Made by a program: the position numbers and the translations under genes. Source: CAVYGM01 sp963768025 (lineage in GTDB: Bacteria; Bacteroidota; Bacteroidia; Cytophagales; Spirosomataceae). Taken from it: a stretch of DNA of 64,000 bases. The notes below the pieces were generated by a model. It worked only from the letters and a program-made list of their open reading frames with translations, had not been told where the DNA came from and searched no databases. Location of the stretch: NCBI GenBank assembly GCA_963768025.1, contig CAVYGM010000033.1, forward strand, positions 87,737 to 151,736, read 5' to 3'. Below, in pieces: positions 26,057-36,135 of this stretch. Position 1 is the first letter of the stretch, and every line of letters starts with the position of its first letter.

Positions 26057-26290
26057 GAACGTAAGACACTGGTACATACGCCTACCTGGCACTACTGTAC
26101 TCAGTCGTACTTGTCCCGTTGTACCCGTGCCATGGTTCCATACCCACGGGTTAGTTCAAAACTGTGGTAGTCGTCAGTCTTTTGAGTCAATGCCTTAGTT
26201 CGACAAAAACAGACCAAGGCAGGACATATAAAGTCGAAAGTGGCACGCAATTAGTAGGTAGGATTACTAAGCAAATTAACCCCCATACCC

Positions 26291-26755
26291 ATGCAGGCAG
26301 TAACGAAGCAAAAGTCAGCCATATCCAATGTGGAGTCAATGGCTAAATGGATGGATTCCAAATTTACCATACCCGGCACCAACTTCAAGTTCGGGTTGGA
26401 TGCCCTGATTGGACTTATTCCCGGTGCCGGTGACTTCGCCACCTTATTTGTTTCCGGATACATGATCTCTATTCTAGCCAGAAACGGAGCCAGTGGATTC
26501 GTGGTTGCCCGAATGGCCCTGAATATTGTCCTGGATGCCCTCCTGGGCTCCATCCCGATTCTCGGTGATATTTTTGACGTAGCCTTCAAAGCAAACATCC
26601 GGAATATGAATCTCATGCGTGAGCACTACGTGGAGGGCCGCCACAAGGGTGGAGCCTGGAGAGTAGTGCTGCCCGTCATGGTATTACTTTTCCTATTGGT
26701 GGGTGCCCTCGCCTGGGTGAGTTATAAAATTTTTAGTTGGGTGTTTGATCGCTGA
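26291..26755 (+). CDS. DUF4112-domain membrane protein
   Basis: 154 residues. The middle (FKFGLDALIGLIPGAGDFAT, NIVLDALLGSIPILGDIFDV) has two copies of a GLIPGAGD/SIPILGD motif, the signature of DUF4112. Hydrophobic stretches at about 45-65 and 130-150 suggest membrane anchoring. Function unknown. No linked partner is apparent; the 234 bases upstream show nothing clear. Confidence 0.85.
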   Translation: MQAVTKQKSAISNVESMAKWMDSKFTIPGTNFKFGLDALIGLIPGAGDFATLFVSGYMISILARNGASGFVVARMALNIVLDALLGSIPILGDIFDVAFKANIRNMNLMREHYVEGRHKGGAWRVVLPVMVLLFLLVGALAWVSYKIFSWVFDR

Positions 26756-26840
26756 TAAAACTTCGCGACCCGTTCCGCGGCCATTACAACATTTTCCACT
26801 CCTCTACTACTGCCAAGTTGCGTATATAACAGAGCCGGAG

Positions 26841-28418
26841 CTACTCCCGCCGAAGATTTGCGTCTGCTGCTACACTGGGATGGGCCTGATCTGCCGAAAT
26901 AGCCCCAAAAGGCTTGTAGGTAAGGTAAATCTCTATAATAGAATTGGAAACAAAAGTGCCTGTGTTGGGCTTGGAGGGTAGGGGATTCTGAGCTTCTATA
27001 CCCCCATACATATAGCCGACCAGCAGCCTCTTGTTAAGCGGAATTTTTGCCAGATTGATGACCCCATTCTCAAATACATATCCCTTGGAGGCCATGGAGG
27101 GATGTAAAACAAACACGGAACTTGTACCGATCAGTCGGTTACCGGGTGTGGGATTGGGATGGATAAATTCGGAATAGGTACCGGAAGAGGACTGCAAAAA
27201 CGTGGTTATGTCGGCAATAAAAGGAAATCCGTCATTCCGCTTCTGAAAGGTGGCGCTGTCATACACGGCTTTTTGGGCTTTGGTTTGTGCATAGTAGTGA
27301 TGGCTGATTCCCCCAAAAAAAGTATGGTACACCGATTTGGTTTTGCTACTGTCGTATACGGTAATCACCGGACAGGTGTACTGGCTGAATTTTTGATTGG
27401 CGTTCCTTACGATCGTCGGTGTACTCGGATTGTTGATGTATATTGGATAAGTATAAGCACCAATGATTCCAGGCTTGAATACTCCTCCGAACACCGCAAT
27501 ACGAGGTTTACCTGTAACCGGATCCATGTCATGCACAAAGTTCCCATCGCGGCGGTGGAAAGGCTGGTCACCGGTCTTGACGGGATTTTGACCATAGCTA
27601 TTGATTTTCAGAGAATCTGGCACCAGTGAAAATACCCCCACGGCCTCCGTGTATTCCTGTTGAAAATCACTTTGTCCAAAAGCCCGGTACTGGCCGTCGA
27701 AACGCTGGCCCATCACCAGATAGAAATTTGATCCCATTTTCAACAACTCGCCTCCCGTAACCGCAAAACGTTCCTTCGAATCCTGAGCGAATTCAATTAG
27801 AGCAGCAATTTGCCCGGCGCTTTGCCCTTTTTTGATGGCCGTATTCATGGATGATACCTTAAACCGGATGAGAGTATTGAAGGTAATCATGTTGCTTTTA
27901 TCGGCTTTCAACCCATAGCCTCCCAAAATATAAGCCTGATCTGTCGCAGGGTCGTAATAGAACTGCTGGTTTGTGGCCTGCAGTGGCGCGGATAGGTTGG
28001 CTGGCAGCTTGTTTACATCGAAAGACCAGTATTTTCCGTTCGCCGGATTAATTACAAAAATAAAATTATTGGCACTGTCCGGGATAAAATTGGTTGCCGG
28101 AGCTGATTGAAACGTGTGGAGGCCCTGTCGGCGCCCTCCTATCACAATCCATTCCCCGCTAGCCGAAGGAAAGAGGGAGTAAGATTGAAGCCGGGGCAAC
28201 GGCTTCTTCGCCGAATATTTTTTTTCAACAAATTCCAGGGTGTAGGGCAGAGCGTTGGGGGTAATAACGGGGGCTTTCCCGGTTGGTGCAGATGCTGTAC
28301 TCCCCTGAGAGGACGTTGGATTCACCGTGGATTGGGCCGAGCTTTCCACCGTAGCATGTATGGCGAAAACCCACAGGAACATAAATCCACTCCCTATATT
28401 TGTAGCTAACGTTTTCAT
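26841..28418 (-). CDS. Secreted Kelch-like beta-propeller protein, function unknown
   Basis: 525 residues with a signal peptide cleaved probably after SSAQ near residue 29. Later segments repeat the pattern of a hydrophobic strand, Gly-Gly, and an aromatic pair (GEWIVIGGRRQGLHTF, DQAYILGGYGLKADKSN, NFYLVMGQRFDGQYRAF, RIAVFGGVFKPGIIGAYTYP, HTFFGGISHHYY, VGYMYGGIEAQ), consistent with six or so Kelch-like blades. Kelch propellers bind partners or glycans. It begins 12 bases after the upstream gene stop, so they form an operon, and no enzymatic motif is seen. Confidence 0.7.
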   Translation of the reverse strand: MKTLATNIGSGFMFLWVFAIHATVESSAQSTVNPTSSQGSTASAPTGKAPVITPNALPYTLEFVEKKYSAKKPLPRLQSYSLFPSASGEWIVIGGRRQGLHTFQSAPATNFIPDSANNFIFVINPANGKYWSFDVNKLPANLSAPLQATNQQFYYDPATDQAYILGGYGLKADKSNMITFNTLIRFKVSSMNTAIKKGQSAGQIAALIEFAQDSKERFAVTGGELLKMGSNFYLVMGQRFDGQYRAFGQSDFQQEYTEAVGVFSLVPDSLKINSYGQNPVKTGDQPFHRRDGNFVHDMDPVTGKPRIAVFGGVFKPGIIGAYTYPIYINNPSTPTIVRNANQKFSQYTCPVITVYDSSKTKSVYHTFFGGISHHYYAQTKAQKAVYDSATFQKRNDGFPFIADITTFLQSSSGTYSEFIHPNPTPGNRLIGTSSVFVLHPSMASKGYVFENGVINLAKIPLNKRLLVGYMYGGIEAQNPLPSKPNTGTFVSNSIIEIYLTYKPFGAISADQAHPSVAADANLRRE

Positions 28419-28430
28419 GTCTTTGGTTTT

Positions 28431-29159
28431 TTAAGATTGGTCTGTTACCAGTTGGAGCTTCTTCATGAAATGCAGGTACGTCAGCATTTTGGCGGGCGAC
28501 AAATCTCTCGTTACGGGCATGAAACGAGGATCTTCGAAGGGCCGGGTCATGTAGTACGGTATGGCTCCGGCACTAATCTCAAGATGGCCATTGACATAGG
28601 GAGGTGCCTTATAAACTGGCGCCCAGGGAGGGTTATTGGCAAAGATTGTGACGGTATGAAGGTCCGTCAAATCTATTTTATTTCGCATACTGGGGTATAA
28701 TTTCATATACGGAGCCATCATAGCCTGCATTTCTTCCCATTCGGGGTTGGAGTTTACTTCGTAGTGAGACCACACCAAACAGGAAATCATGTGATCCTGC
28801 TGAGGTGCCTCCTTGGACCAGTCGGGGTGCGGCTGATCAGGGTCGTACACGATGATAAAATACAACTGCCCGTCCAGTTCTGGAGTTCGAAAGCCCGGAT
28901 CTCTGACGACTCTAATTGTTATTGTCGCATAACCAGCGGCATTCGAAGGGGTAATAGTGGCCTTGATAGCGCCCTTTGCCTGGCGGGTATTGCCGGGATT
29001 AGAGGGGGGGGACGGTTGCACCGGGCGTTTCGCCGTGAACACTTTCGACGAATATCGCCAGTTGTTTTCCGGCCACAGGTTTACTGTTTTTTGATATATA
29101 TACGTCGGTTGAAGCTGTGGTACCTGGTGCGCCTTCCATCCGGATGGGGCGGATCTCAA
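28431..29159 (-). CDS. Hypothetical protein, C-terminal part (frameshifted from 28999-30249)
   Basis: Second part of a gene broken at an eight-C run (on this strand; 29004-29011). True coding resumes at SNPGNTRQAKGAIKATITPS and continues to the stop at 28431, about 193 residues. It includes FRTPELDGQLYFIIVYDPDQ and a proline-rich end ending in KKLQLVTDQS. I recognise no family. The protein has no catalytic motif that I can see. Confidence 0.7.
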   Translation of the reverse strand: MRSAPSGWKAHQVPQLQPTYIYQKTVNLWPENNWRYSSKVFTAKRPVQPSPPSNPGNTRQAKGAIKATITPSNAAGYATITIRVVRDPGFRTPELDGQLYFIIVYDPDQPHPDWSKEAPQQDHMISCLVWSHYEVNSNPEWEEMQAMMAPYMKLYPSMRNKIDLTDLHTVTIFANNPPWAPVYKAPPYVNGHLEISAGAIPYYMTRPFEDPRFMPVTRDLSPAKMLTYLHFMKKLQLVTDQS

Positions 29160-30249
29160 CCGCGTAGGCCATTTTGTCAGCGGGCTCCGTCAAAACGGCC
29201 TGAGGGCCGATGTCGGTACGGGACATGATAAGGCTTAGCGTCCCTTCTTCCAACAGGGCCAGGTGCTCATCCGACAAATCCATTTCTACGATTTGAGCCG
29301 CATTGTCGTAGCTGAAAGCCGAATAATCAACTTCACCAATGAGCTGGGTTACTGGAATGGATGGGGCCGCAATAACGGCGTACAGCGTACCCAGATCCAC
29401 CGGATTACCACCTGCCGATTCGCGACAAATGCTATTGGCTAAGTCGAGCACTAGTTTTTTGCGTGCCTTATCCACTTTAAAAGGACAAGAGTTGAACGAA
29501 GGCCAATTCCAGGGATCGTCATTGGAGAATCCACGAGGCATAAGCCATCGCTGTCCGGGATTGTAGGCAGGTTCCTCGGGTAGCACGGGGCCCAGTGTAC
29601 CCGTAATTCGGCCGAGTCTGAAGTTTGCATTCTGGGGGACATTCTGATAGCCATCCAACACAAACTTAAAGGAGAGCAGCCATTTCCCATCCACTTGTTG
29701 GGTGCTCTCTTGGAGCTGATGTAACACAGACGAAGGGTTTTTGGGCCAATTGGACGCATCCACCCTGACGATTGTCTGAAAAACTCCGCAGGCATTCATA
29801 TCTCCGCCAAAGCTATCCTGAACATAATCAGAAGGCTCCCAACTCCGGGTGGGCAAGACCGCATTGAACCAAAAGAGGTTGAGGGTAGCAGGGTCAACAT
29901 CCCCAGTGATCGATACATCTTCACTCAGCTGGAGTCGAAGCTGCATCCCATATAAGGTAGAGACCCCTTGCTGATACACATCAAGGTCAACTATCTTGGC
30001 CGCTGAAGGATCGTCGGTGGTAATAAGCGGTACTCCGATGAGTGCATCATCATCCACACTACCCGACGCGGCAACCACCGATTTGACGGTACAGTTGCGT
30101 AGTTGAAACCGGTGCTGTCCGTTGGGTTCCTGCCAGGGCGAGGGTGTGACGCAGGCCGGGTCATAATGCATCGGATCGTTATTAATGGTAGAGGGATCGG
30201 TGAAGAACTGGCCACTCATGTGAATCCGTGGGGTATCTAAGTAACTCAT
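28999..30249 (-). CDS. Hypothetical protein, N-terminal part
   Basis: First part of the same gene. It starts MSYLDTPRIHMSGQFFTDPS, without signal peptide, and reads about 413 true residues before the C run at 29004-29011. Removing one C joins VHGETPGATVPP to SNPGNTRQ and gives one 605-residue protein. The opening resembles a widespread but unnamed family; I cannot give a function. It is the first gene of the minus-strand operon and is followed by the Kelch-like gene. Confidence 0.72.
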   Translation of the reverse strand: MSYLDTPRIHMSGQFFTDPSTINNDPMHYDPACVTPSPWQEPNGQHRFQLRNCTVKSVVAASGSVDDDALIGVPLITTDDPSAAKIVDLDVYQQGVSTLYGMQLRLQLSEDVSITGDVDPATLNLFWFNAVLPTRSWEPSDYVQDSFGGDMNACGVFQTIVRVDASNWPKNPSSVLHQLQESTQQVDGKWLLSFKFVLDGYQNVPQNANFRLGRITGTLGPVLPEEPAYNPGQRWLMPRGFSNDDPWNWPSFNSCPFKVDKARKKLVLDLANSICRESAGGNPVDLGTLYAVIAAPSIPVTQLIGEVDYSAFSYDNAAQIVEMDLSDEHLALLEEGTLSLIMSRTDIGPQAVLTEPADKMAYAVEIRPIRMEGAPGTTASTDVYISKNSKPVAGKQLAIFVESVHGETPGATVPPL

Positions 30250-30796
30250 TGGGATATAGTGTAGGAGGTGAATTTTTAGGGTTTAGTCCAGATCCTAGCT
30301 GACAGGCCGGGTAAAGAAGTCGGGATAGAATTCAACTGCCGGGTATACACTTTGAACGAACGAAATAAAGGCCATCGGAACAGAAAGGCTCAACCGCTGG
30401 GTAGAAAGGATGTACCCTAAGGTTCTCGCAAAGAAATGGTACATTTGAATGGCAAAAAATCCATTTTTTTAACAGTTTGGTACTTTCGGTTTGGTGGTGG
30501 AATGGATGTAAGTTGTACTGGCCCATCGGGATGGATTGAGCGCTCCCCCGACCTTACAAAGGCTTTTTTGCATGGTCAAGTCCACCAATAAGATCAAAAT
30601 TTCAATTGGTAATGATAAATATTTTTTTGATACCATTTATTGAAATTGATTGATTTATCTTTAGAGCCACATCTAACCCGCTCTTTGTTTTTCCGACCAG
30701 CTTACTTTACAGATCAGCCAGTTAGGAAGGTCCACCAGGGAATTCACTCTCGCGAGGTGGTGAATTTTAGGATGTTCAGATTTTTTTCGATGGATT
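30250..30796. other. Divergent intergenic region, 547 bases
   Basis: Control region between the minus-strand hypothetical operon and the sensor kinase. It holds a TACATTTG at 30440-30447, an exact -7 match on the plus strand but about 350 bases from the kinase ATG, and the inverted repeat at 30741-30766. I see no gene, tRNA or clear promoter for the minus-strand operon. Confidence 0.5.
30741..30766. repeat. Operator-like inverted repeat upstream of the sensor kinase
   Basis: AATTCAC (30741-30747) and GTGAATT (30760-30766) are perfectly complementary over a 12-base spacer containing CTCGCGAG, itself a palindrome. It lies 31 bases before the kinase ATG. Confidence 0.4.
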
Positions 30797-33124
30797 ATGA
30801 TAAATATTGGCTATAAAATCAGGGAGAGGTTTCACTCTGGTCCCGTTTACGAAATATTTAGAGCCACCAAAGATGATGATAACCGACCCGTTATTCTAAA
30901 ATCACTCCGTGATCCGTACCCCACGCTGCAGGCGATTAACCAACTGAGAAATGAATATGCCTTGCTCGAACGCTTGCAGAGCGATAGTGTGATAGAGGTA
31001 GTGGAAATGGTGGATTTCGAGAACAGCGTATCCCTTGTTTTTAAGGAGGTGAAGGGCCTACCGCTTGCTAGTTTTACCGGAAAAGAAGCTGTGCCATTAG
31101 ACATGTTCTTTACCTTGGCCCTCCAATTGGCCGAAGCAGTTAAAAACGTGCACAGCAAGCGCATCCTGCATCGAAACCTATCCCCCGGCAATGTAATTAT
31201 TGAACCTACTACCTTCCATGTGACGCTCTGTGGGTTTAGCCTCGCTATCGAGCTGGCGCGAGACGTACACGCCCGCCAGTCAAAGGCCGCCCTGGAAGCC
31301 GATCTGGCGTATATATCTCCCGAACAAACCGGGCGTATGAACTCCACGTTCGACCACCGGGCCGACTTGTATTCACTTGGCTGCCTGTTTTACAAGCTGC
31401 TCACAGGGGTACCTCCCTTTGATTTTTCGGACCCCATGCAGCTGGTGCACGCGCACATGGCGATTTCGCCAAAGCCCCCGCATGTGCTAAATTCCGAAAT
31501 ACCGGAGGTACTGTCGCAGCTTGTGATGAAACTCCTGGCCAAAAGCCCGGAAAACCGGTACCAAAGCGCAACCGGTGTGCTGGCAGATTTGCAGAAATGC
31601 CGGAAAGGCTCCTCTCAATTAGGCATCTTACCCAATTTCCCGCTTGGCGAGCACGATGTCTCCGACCAATTCCAGATACCCGATAAACTATTTGGGCGTT
31701 CGCAGGAAATTGAAATGCTTAAAAGTACCTTCGAACGAACCGAATCCGGCCAGGCAGAAATTCTATTTATTGGTGGGTATTCGGGAGTAGGTAAGACGGG
31801 CCTCGTGAGAGAATTGCAGAAAATTGTGACGCATTCCAATAACTTGTTCATTAGTGGCAAGTTCGACCAATTTAGAAGAGACGTTCCTTTCAGCTCCCTG
31901 ATCACTGCCTTCCAGCAACTGATTCGCCAGCTACTAACCGAAACCGATGAGAAGATACTCCATTGGAAACAGAAGGTGTTGGAGGCTGTTGGCCAATCGG
32001 GGCAGGTACTTGTGGATGTAGTTCCAGACCTCAGCTTGCTTATCGGGCCGCAACCGCCCGTGCCCGTACTCCCTCCGGTGGAAGCGAACAACCGGTTCAG
32101 TGCTATCCTAAACCGGTTCATGGACGTATTTAGTAAGAGCGAGTCCGTTCGGTTGTGTCTATTTCTGGACGACCTCCAATGGATGGACTCTGCCACCCGT
32201 TCCTGGATCGAAACATGGCTTGGTGATCAGGGCTCAAAACACCTGTTGTTTATCGGGGCCTACCGCGACAACGAAGTGAACGCTTCCCATCCGATGCTCT
32301 TGATGCTCGACCGGCTCGCCCAGAGTGGGACACCCATAAAGCACCTGATCCTGGATCCACTTGACAAAGATTCAATCGGACAGATCGTGGCCGAAACGTT
32401 AAAGAGGCCGGTGGATCAATGTGGCGATCTGGTGGAAATCCTTTTTCAAAAAACGGGTGGGAATCCTTTCTTTTCCCGGCAATGCCTTTGGTCTCTCTAC
32501 GAAGAAGGTGCTATTTTCTTCGATTCCGTGCATTCGCAATGGACCTACGATATAGAGAAGGTAAAGCAAACCAAAACAAGTGACAATGTCCTGGACCTCA
32601 TGGCCGGGATCATAGAGCGCCTACCCAAAGGGGTTCAGAATTTTTTAACAACCGCAGCCTGCATCGGCAACCAGTTTGATTTGGAAACGATCCGGCTTGT
32701 CAACGCGCAATCCATGCAAACGACCTCGAAGCACCTGTCGATTGCGCTTCAGCAGGGGCTTGTCGTCCAGCAAAGCTCCTGGATCGAGAATAAGGAAGGA
32801 GCCTATTTTTTTGTGCACGATCGGATTCAACAGGCCGCTTTGTCGCTGCTTTCAGAATCAGAAAAACAACAGATCAGTCTCAAAATAGGAAGGTTTTTGC
32901 TCCAATCTGCCCAGGCAGCCCAAAAACTCTACGAAATTGTCAACCATTTCAATTACGCAATTTTACTCCTCGACGATCCCGAAGAAAAACAACAGGTAGT
33001 TGCCCTGAACCTGCGGGTCAGTACGTTGGCAAAGAATTCCTCCGCCTTTGAACCCGCCCTTGTGTATTGCAAACAGGCGATGGAATTGCTCCCGACCACC
33101 TCCTGGGACACCCCCTCCCCCTGA
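30797..33124 (+). CDS. Trifunctional Ser/Thr-kinase-fold/ATPase/sensor histidine kinase, N-terminal part
   Basis: First part of a 1,762-residue reconstructed protein. Residues 1-270 have a eukaryotic-type protein kinase fold with the beta-3 Lys35 and the YISPEQTGRMN activation segment. However the HRD aspartate is Asn127 (HRNLSPGN), and the DFG aspartate is replaced by Gly146 (CGFS), so it is probably a pseudokinase. An AAA/STAND ATPase domain follows, with Walker A GYSGVGKT near 326-334 and Walker B LCLFLDDLQWMD near 455. The frame breaks at CCCCCTCCCCC near 33110-33121, where one missing C explains the loss. Such proteins integrate signals; the ligand is unknown. Confidence 0.85.
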   Translation: MINIGYKIRERFHSGPVYEIFRATKDDDNRPVILKSLRDPYPTLQAINQLRNEYALLERLQSDSVIEVVEMVDFENSVSLVFKEVKGLPLASFTGKEAVPLDMFFTLALQLAEAVKNVHSKRILHRNLSPGNVIIEPTTFHVTLCGFSLAIELARDVHARQSKAALEADLAYISPEQTGRMNSTFDHRADLYSLGCLFYKLLTGVPPFDFSDPMQLVHAHMAISPKPPHVLNSEIPEVLSQLVMKLLAKSPENRYQSATGVLADLQKCRKGSSQLGILPNFPLGEHDVSDQFQIPDKLFGRSQEIEMLKSTFERTESGQAEILFIGGYSGVGKTGLVRELQKIVTHSNNLFISGKFDQFRRDVPFSSLITAFQQLIRQLLTETDEKILHWKQKVLEAVGQSGQVLVDVVPDLSLLIGPQPPVPVLPPVEANNRFSAILNRFMDVFSKSESVRLCLFLDDLQWMDSATRSWIETWLGDQGSKHLLFIGAYRDNEVNASHPMLLMLDRLAQSGTPIKHLILDPLDKDSIGQIVAETLKRPVDQCGDLVEILFQKTGGNPFFSRQCLWSLYEEGAIFFDSVHSQWTYDIEKVKQTKTSDNVLDLMAGIIERLPKGVQNFLTTAACIGNQFDLETIRLVNAQSMQTTSKHLSIALQQGLVVQQSSWIENKEGAYFFVHDRIQQAALSLLSESEKQQISLKIGRFLLQSAQAAQKLYEIVNHFNYAILLLDDPEEKQQVVALNLRVSTLAKNSSAFEPALVYCKQAMELLPTTSWDTPSP

Positions 33125-36084
33125 CTCAGGCTCTGCTCCTACAACGAGCCGAGTGCGAGCACTTGGGGGGGCATAACCAGGAAGCAGAACATTACTTCGA
33201 CCAGGCAATACGGCATGCGAGCACTCCGATGAATCGGGCGGAAGTCTACCTGAGCAAAATAAATTACTTCACCAATCTGGGAAAATTTGAGCTGGCCTAC
33301 CAAACCGGGCGCCAGGCGGTGGGTCAGTTAGGGGTACAACTCCCGGCGACTTTTTCGCCCCCGGTCTTCGTCAAAGACCTCGTAGTTAACGGTTTTTTGA
33401 TGAGAAACCAGCCAATTTCCGGCATTGTGGAGGCAAAGGAAATGACGGATGAGCGCTTAAAAATGGCCGTACGGATTATGGCGTCCTTTGCGCGGGCGGC
33501 TTATCAGATTAAACCCGTCTTATGCATTGCCGTGAGTACCCGCATCGTCAACATGTGCATGCGCCACGGAAATACCGCCGGGGGTTCCACCGGCTTTTTG
33601 GCGTATGGAGCCATATTTTTGGGGGCAATCATCAAGAAAAAACAAACAGGTTTTGATTTTGGGCAATTAACCCTGGCGCTGGTTGATAAGTACAACGACC
33701 TCTCCTTCAAGGCCGAGGCCTATTTTGTGGTAGGCTATTTTGCGATGCCATGGCGGCGACCCGCCAAAGAAATGGAGGACTATTGGCATATTGCCTACGA
33801 AACAGGCCTGGAAACAGGAGATCTTTTTCACGCCAGCTGTGCCTGTTGTGGCTTAATCCAGAGCTATTACATGCGCGGAATGGCTTTTTCGGAGATTCTT
33901 GCCTTCATAGACCGGTATCAGATATTTCTGGCCCGAATAAATAACAAAGAAGCATTAAATACCCTGCTGGCTGTCCGCCAATCTGTCTTGAACCTTCGGG
34001 GAGAAACCGAGTCCCCTACCTCGTACGACACGGAAAGCTTCGACGAAAAAGAGTACCTTCAGGAACTTGCCGGGTTTGGGACGCGGCATTTTGCGCATTA
34101 TTACTTTATCAACAAAATGCAGACCCTCTATTTATGGGGTAAGTATGAAGAAGCCTATTCGGTGTCTGTTCAATCGGACAAGTACCTGCCTGACTCGCCT
34201 GGTATGCTCCATACAGCCGAGCATTATTTTTACAAAGGACTGATTCTTTGTTCTTTGTATTCCAAATCGGATGCGATAAAGCAAGCCAGGTGGAGGCTCA
34301 AATTAAATAAGATAAGGGCTAATTTTGAGAAATTTGCCTTAGGCTCTCCTTCAAACTTTCAGCACAAAGGGCAGGTACTTACTGGCCAGATCTGCCAAAT
34401 CACCGGGGATGTAGTTGGTGCGGAGCGGTACTATGGCGCGGCTATAGCCTCGGCCAAAAAGTACGGATATATCCACATTCAAGCCCTAGCCGGAGAATTA
34501 TTGGGTCGGCTGCACCTGGAAGCAGGGCGTTCGCGTGAAGCGGCTTTTCATATTCGAAATGCGGAATACCTCTATTCACGCCTGGGGGCGGATGCGTACG
34601 CCAACGAATTTCAACTACGATACTCAACCTTAAACGAGCTGCCGGAAGAGAAACCCAATACGGCTGCCGTTAAAGACAATTCGGCAAGCTGGAATCCGGT
34701 TCAAATGGAGGAGGACACCCTGGACTTGATTTCAATTCTGAAAGCATCAGAAGCCATATCCCGGGAAATTAGACTCCCCGATCTGCTTTCGGCCTTTATG
34801 AAAATTATTACCGAGAATGCCGGGGGGCAGCGAATGGTTTTTATTTCTCAGCAAGGCCAGGAATCCGTAATACAGGCCGAGTATTCGGCCGACACGGGTG
34901 AAGTGAAGATCCTGGACGATCTTCCTCTGGATACCTACGACGGCCTGGCCAAGTCGGTAATCAGTTATGCAATCCGAACCAGGAAACCCCTGATTTTGGA
35001 GCAAGCCGATACAGGAGATTTTGAAACTGACCCCTACATCCTGAGCCAGACCCCGCGTTCCATTCTGTGCATGCCTTTGCTCCAACTGAATAAAATCGTG
35101 GGGATTTTTTATCTGGAAAATAACCTGGTGTACTCGGCCTTTTCGCCCGAACGAATTCAGTTGCTCAACTTGTTAAGTGGGCAAATGGCGATTTCGATTG
35201 AAAATGCGCTGTTCTACAAAAATCTGGAAGCAAAAGTGGACGAACGGACGGCTGAACTTCACCAGTCCATGGAGGAGCTAAAATCGACGCAGGCACAACT
35301 CATTCAGAGGGAGAAAATGGCTTCCTTGGGCGAACTGGCGGCTGGGATTGCGCACGAAATTCAGAATCCCCTGAATTTTGTCAACAATTTTTCGGAAATC
35401 AATGTGGAGTTGATATCCGAATTAAAGGAGGAACTCGCCTCCGGCGATCCAGATGAGGCAGCGGCGATTTTGGACGACTTATCCACCAACCTTGCCAAAG
35501 TCCATTCGTACGGAATCAGGGCGAGTGGAATTGTCAGCAGCATGTTGCATCATTCGCGCAGTAGCACCAGCGGATGGCAGAAGACCGACCTCAATAAGCT
35601 GGCTGATGAGTACCTCCATTTGTCTTACCAGGGATTTTTCGCCCGGGATATGGCATTTTATGCTACCCTCCAAACCAATTTTGACGAAACGATCGGACTG
35701 GTGAATGTCAGTCCTCAGGATATCGGGAGGGTTTTCCAGAACCTATTCAATAATGCCTTTTATGCCGTATCAGAAAAAAAACTCCATCCTACGCTGGCAA
35801 ATGAGGAGTACCAACCCACAGTCATCGTAAGCTCCCGCCGGTTGGAAGGTGAAGTAGAATTTTTGATTTGGGATAACGGTACTGGTATTGACGAGCCAAT
35901 CATAAAGAAAATATTTCAACCATTTTTCACCACAAAACCTACCGGCAAAGGCACGGGCCTGGGCTTGTCGGTCTGTTATGATGTGGTGATAAAAGGACAC
36001 GATGGCACCTTATCCGTAGAATCCCAAAAAGGAATATTTACCCAGATACGATTCACTCTCCCTGTCGTGATAGCCATATCCTGA
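33067..36084 (+). CDS. Trifunctional sensor kinase, C-terminal part with GAF and histidine-kinase domains
   Basis: Second part of the gene; true coding begins at about 33120 with LTQALLLQRAECEHLGGHNQ. A long helical TPR-like region (to about residue 520) is followed by a GAF domain (about 560-705). A coiled segment leads to the HisKA H-box AGIAHEIQNPLNF with phosphoacceptor His763, then N-box NLFNNAFYAV, G1 DNGTGID and G2 GTGLGLSV. All catalytic boxes are intact. No response regulator lies beside it, so the phosphate acceptor is encoded elsewhere. Histidine kinase activity is expected even though the N-terminal kinase fold looks dead. Confidence 0.88.
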   Translation: MQTGDGIAPDHLLGHPLPLTQALLLQRAECEHLGGHNQEAEHYFDQAIRHASTPMNRAEVYLSKINYFTNLGKFELAYQTGRQAVGQLGVQLPATFSPPVFVKDLVVNGFLMRNQPISGIVEAKEMTDERLKMAVRIMASFARAAYQIKPVLCIAVSTRIVNMCMRHGNTAGGSTGFLAYGAIFLGAIIKKKQTGFDFGQLTLALVDKYNDLSFKAEAYFVVGYFAMPWRRPAKEMEDYWHIAYETGLETGDLFHASCACCGLIQSYYMRGMAFSEILAFIDRYQIFLARINNKEALNTLLAVRQSVLNLRGETESPTSYDTESFDEKEYLQELAGFGTRHFAHYYFINKMQTLYLWGKYEEAYSVSVQSDKYLPDSPGMLHTAEHYFYKGLILCSLYSKSDAIKQARWRLKLNKIRANFEKFALGSPSNFQHKGQVLTGQICQITGDVVGAERYYGAAIASAKKYGYIHIQALAGELLGRLHLEAGRSREAAFHIRNAEYLYSRLGADAYANEFQLRYSTLNELPEEKPNTAAVKDNSASWNPVQMEEDTLDLISILKASEAISREIRLPDLLSAFMKIITENAGGQRMVFISQQGQESVIQAEYSADTGEVKILDDLPLDTYDGLAKSVISYAIRTRKPLILEQADTGDFETDPYILSQTPRSILCMPLLQLNKIVGIFYLENNLVYSAFSPERIQLLNLLSGQMAISIENALFYKNLEAKVDERTAELHQSMEELKSTQAQLIQREKMASLGELAAGIAHEIQNPLNFVNNFSEINVELISELKEELASGDPDEAAAILDDLSTNLAKVHSYGIRASGIVSSMLHHSRSSTSGWQKTDLNKLADEYLHLSYQGFFARDMAFYATLQTNFDETIGLVNVSPQDIGRVFQNLFNNAFYAVSEKKLHPTLANEEYQPTVIVSSRRLEGEVEFLIWDNGTGIDEPIIKKIFQPFFTTKPTGKGTGLGLSVCYDVVIKGHDGTLSVESQKGIFTQIRFTLPVVIAIS

Positions 36085-36135
36085 AAAGCAGCAGCTGGTT
36101 ACAGGGATTTCAACATCACACTGGCCGATACGGAG

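Noticed and set aside
26841..30249. Toxin or secretion-effector operon
   Set aside because: The Kelch-like protein has an export signal but neither gene shows toxin, nuclease or effector motifs, and there is no immunity-like partner.
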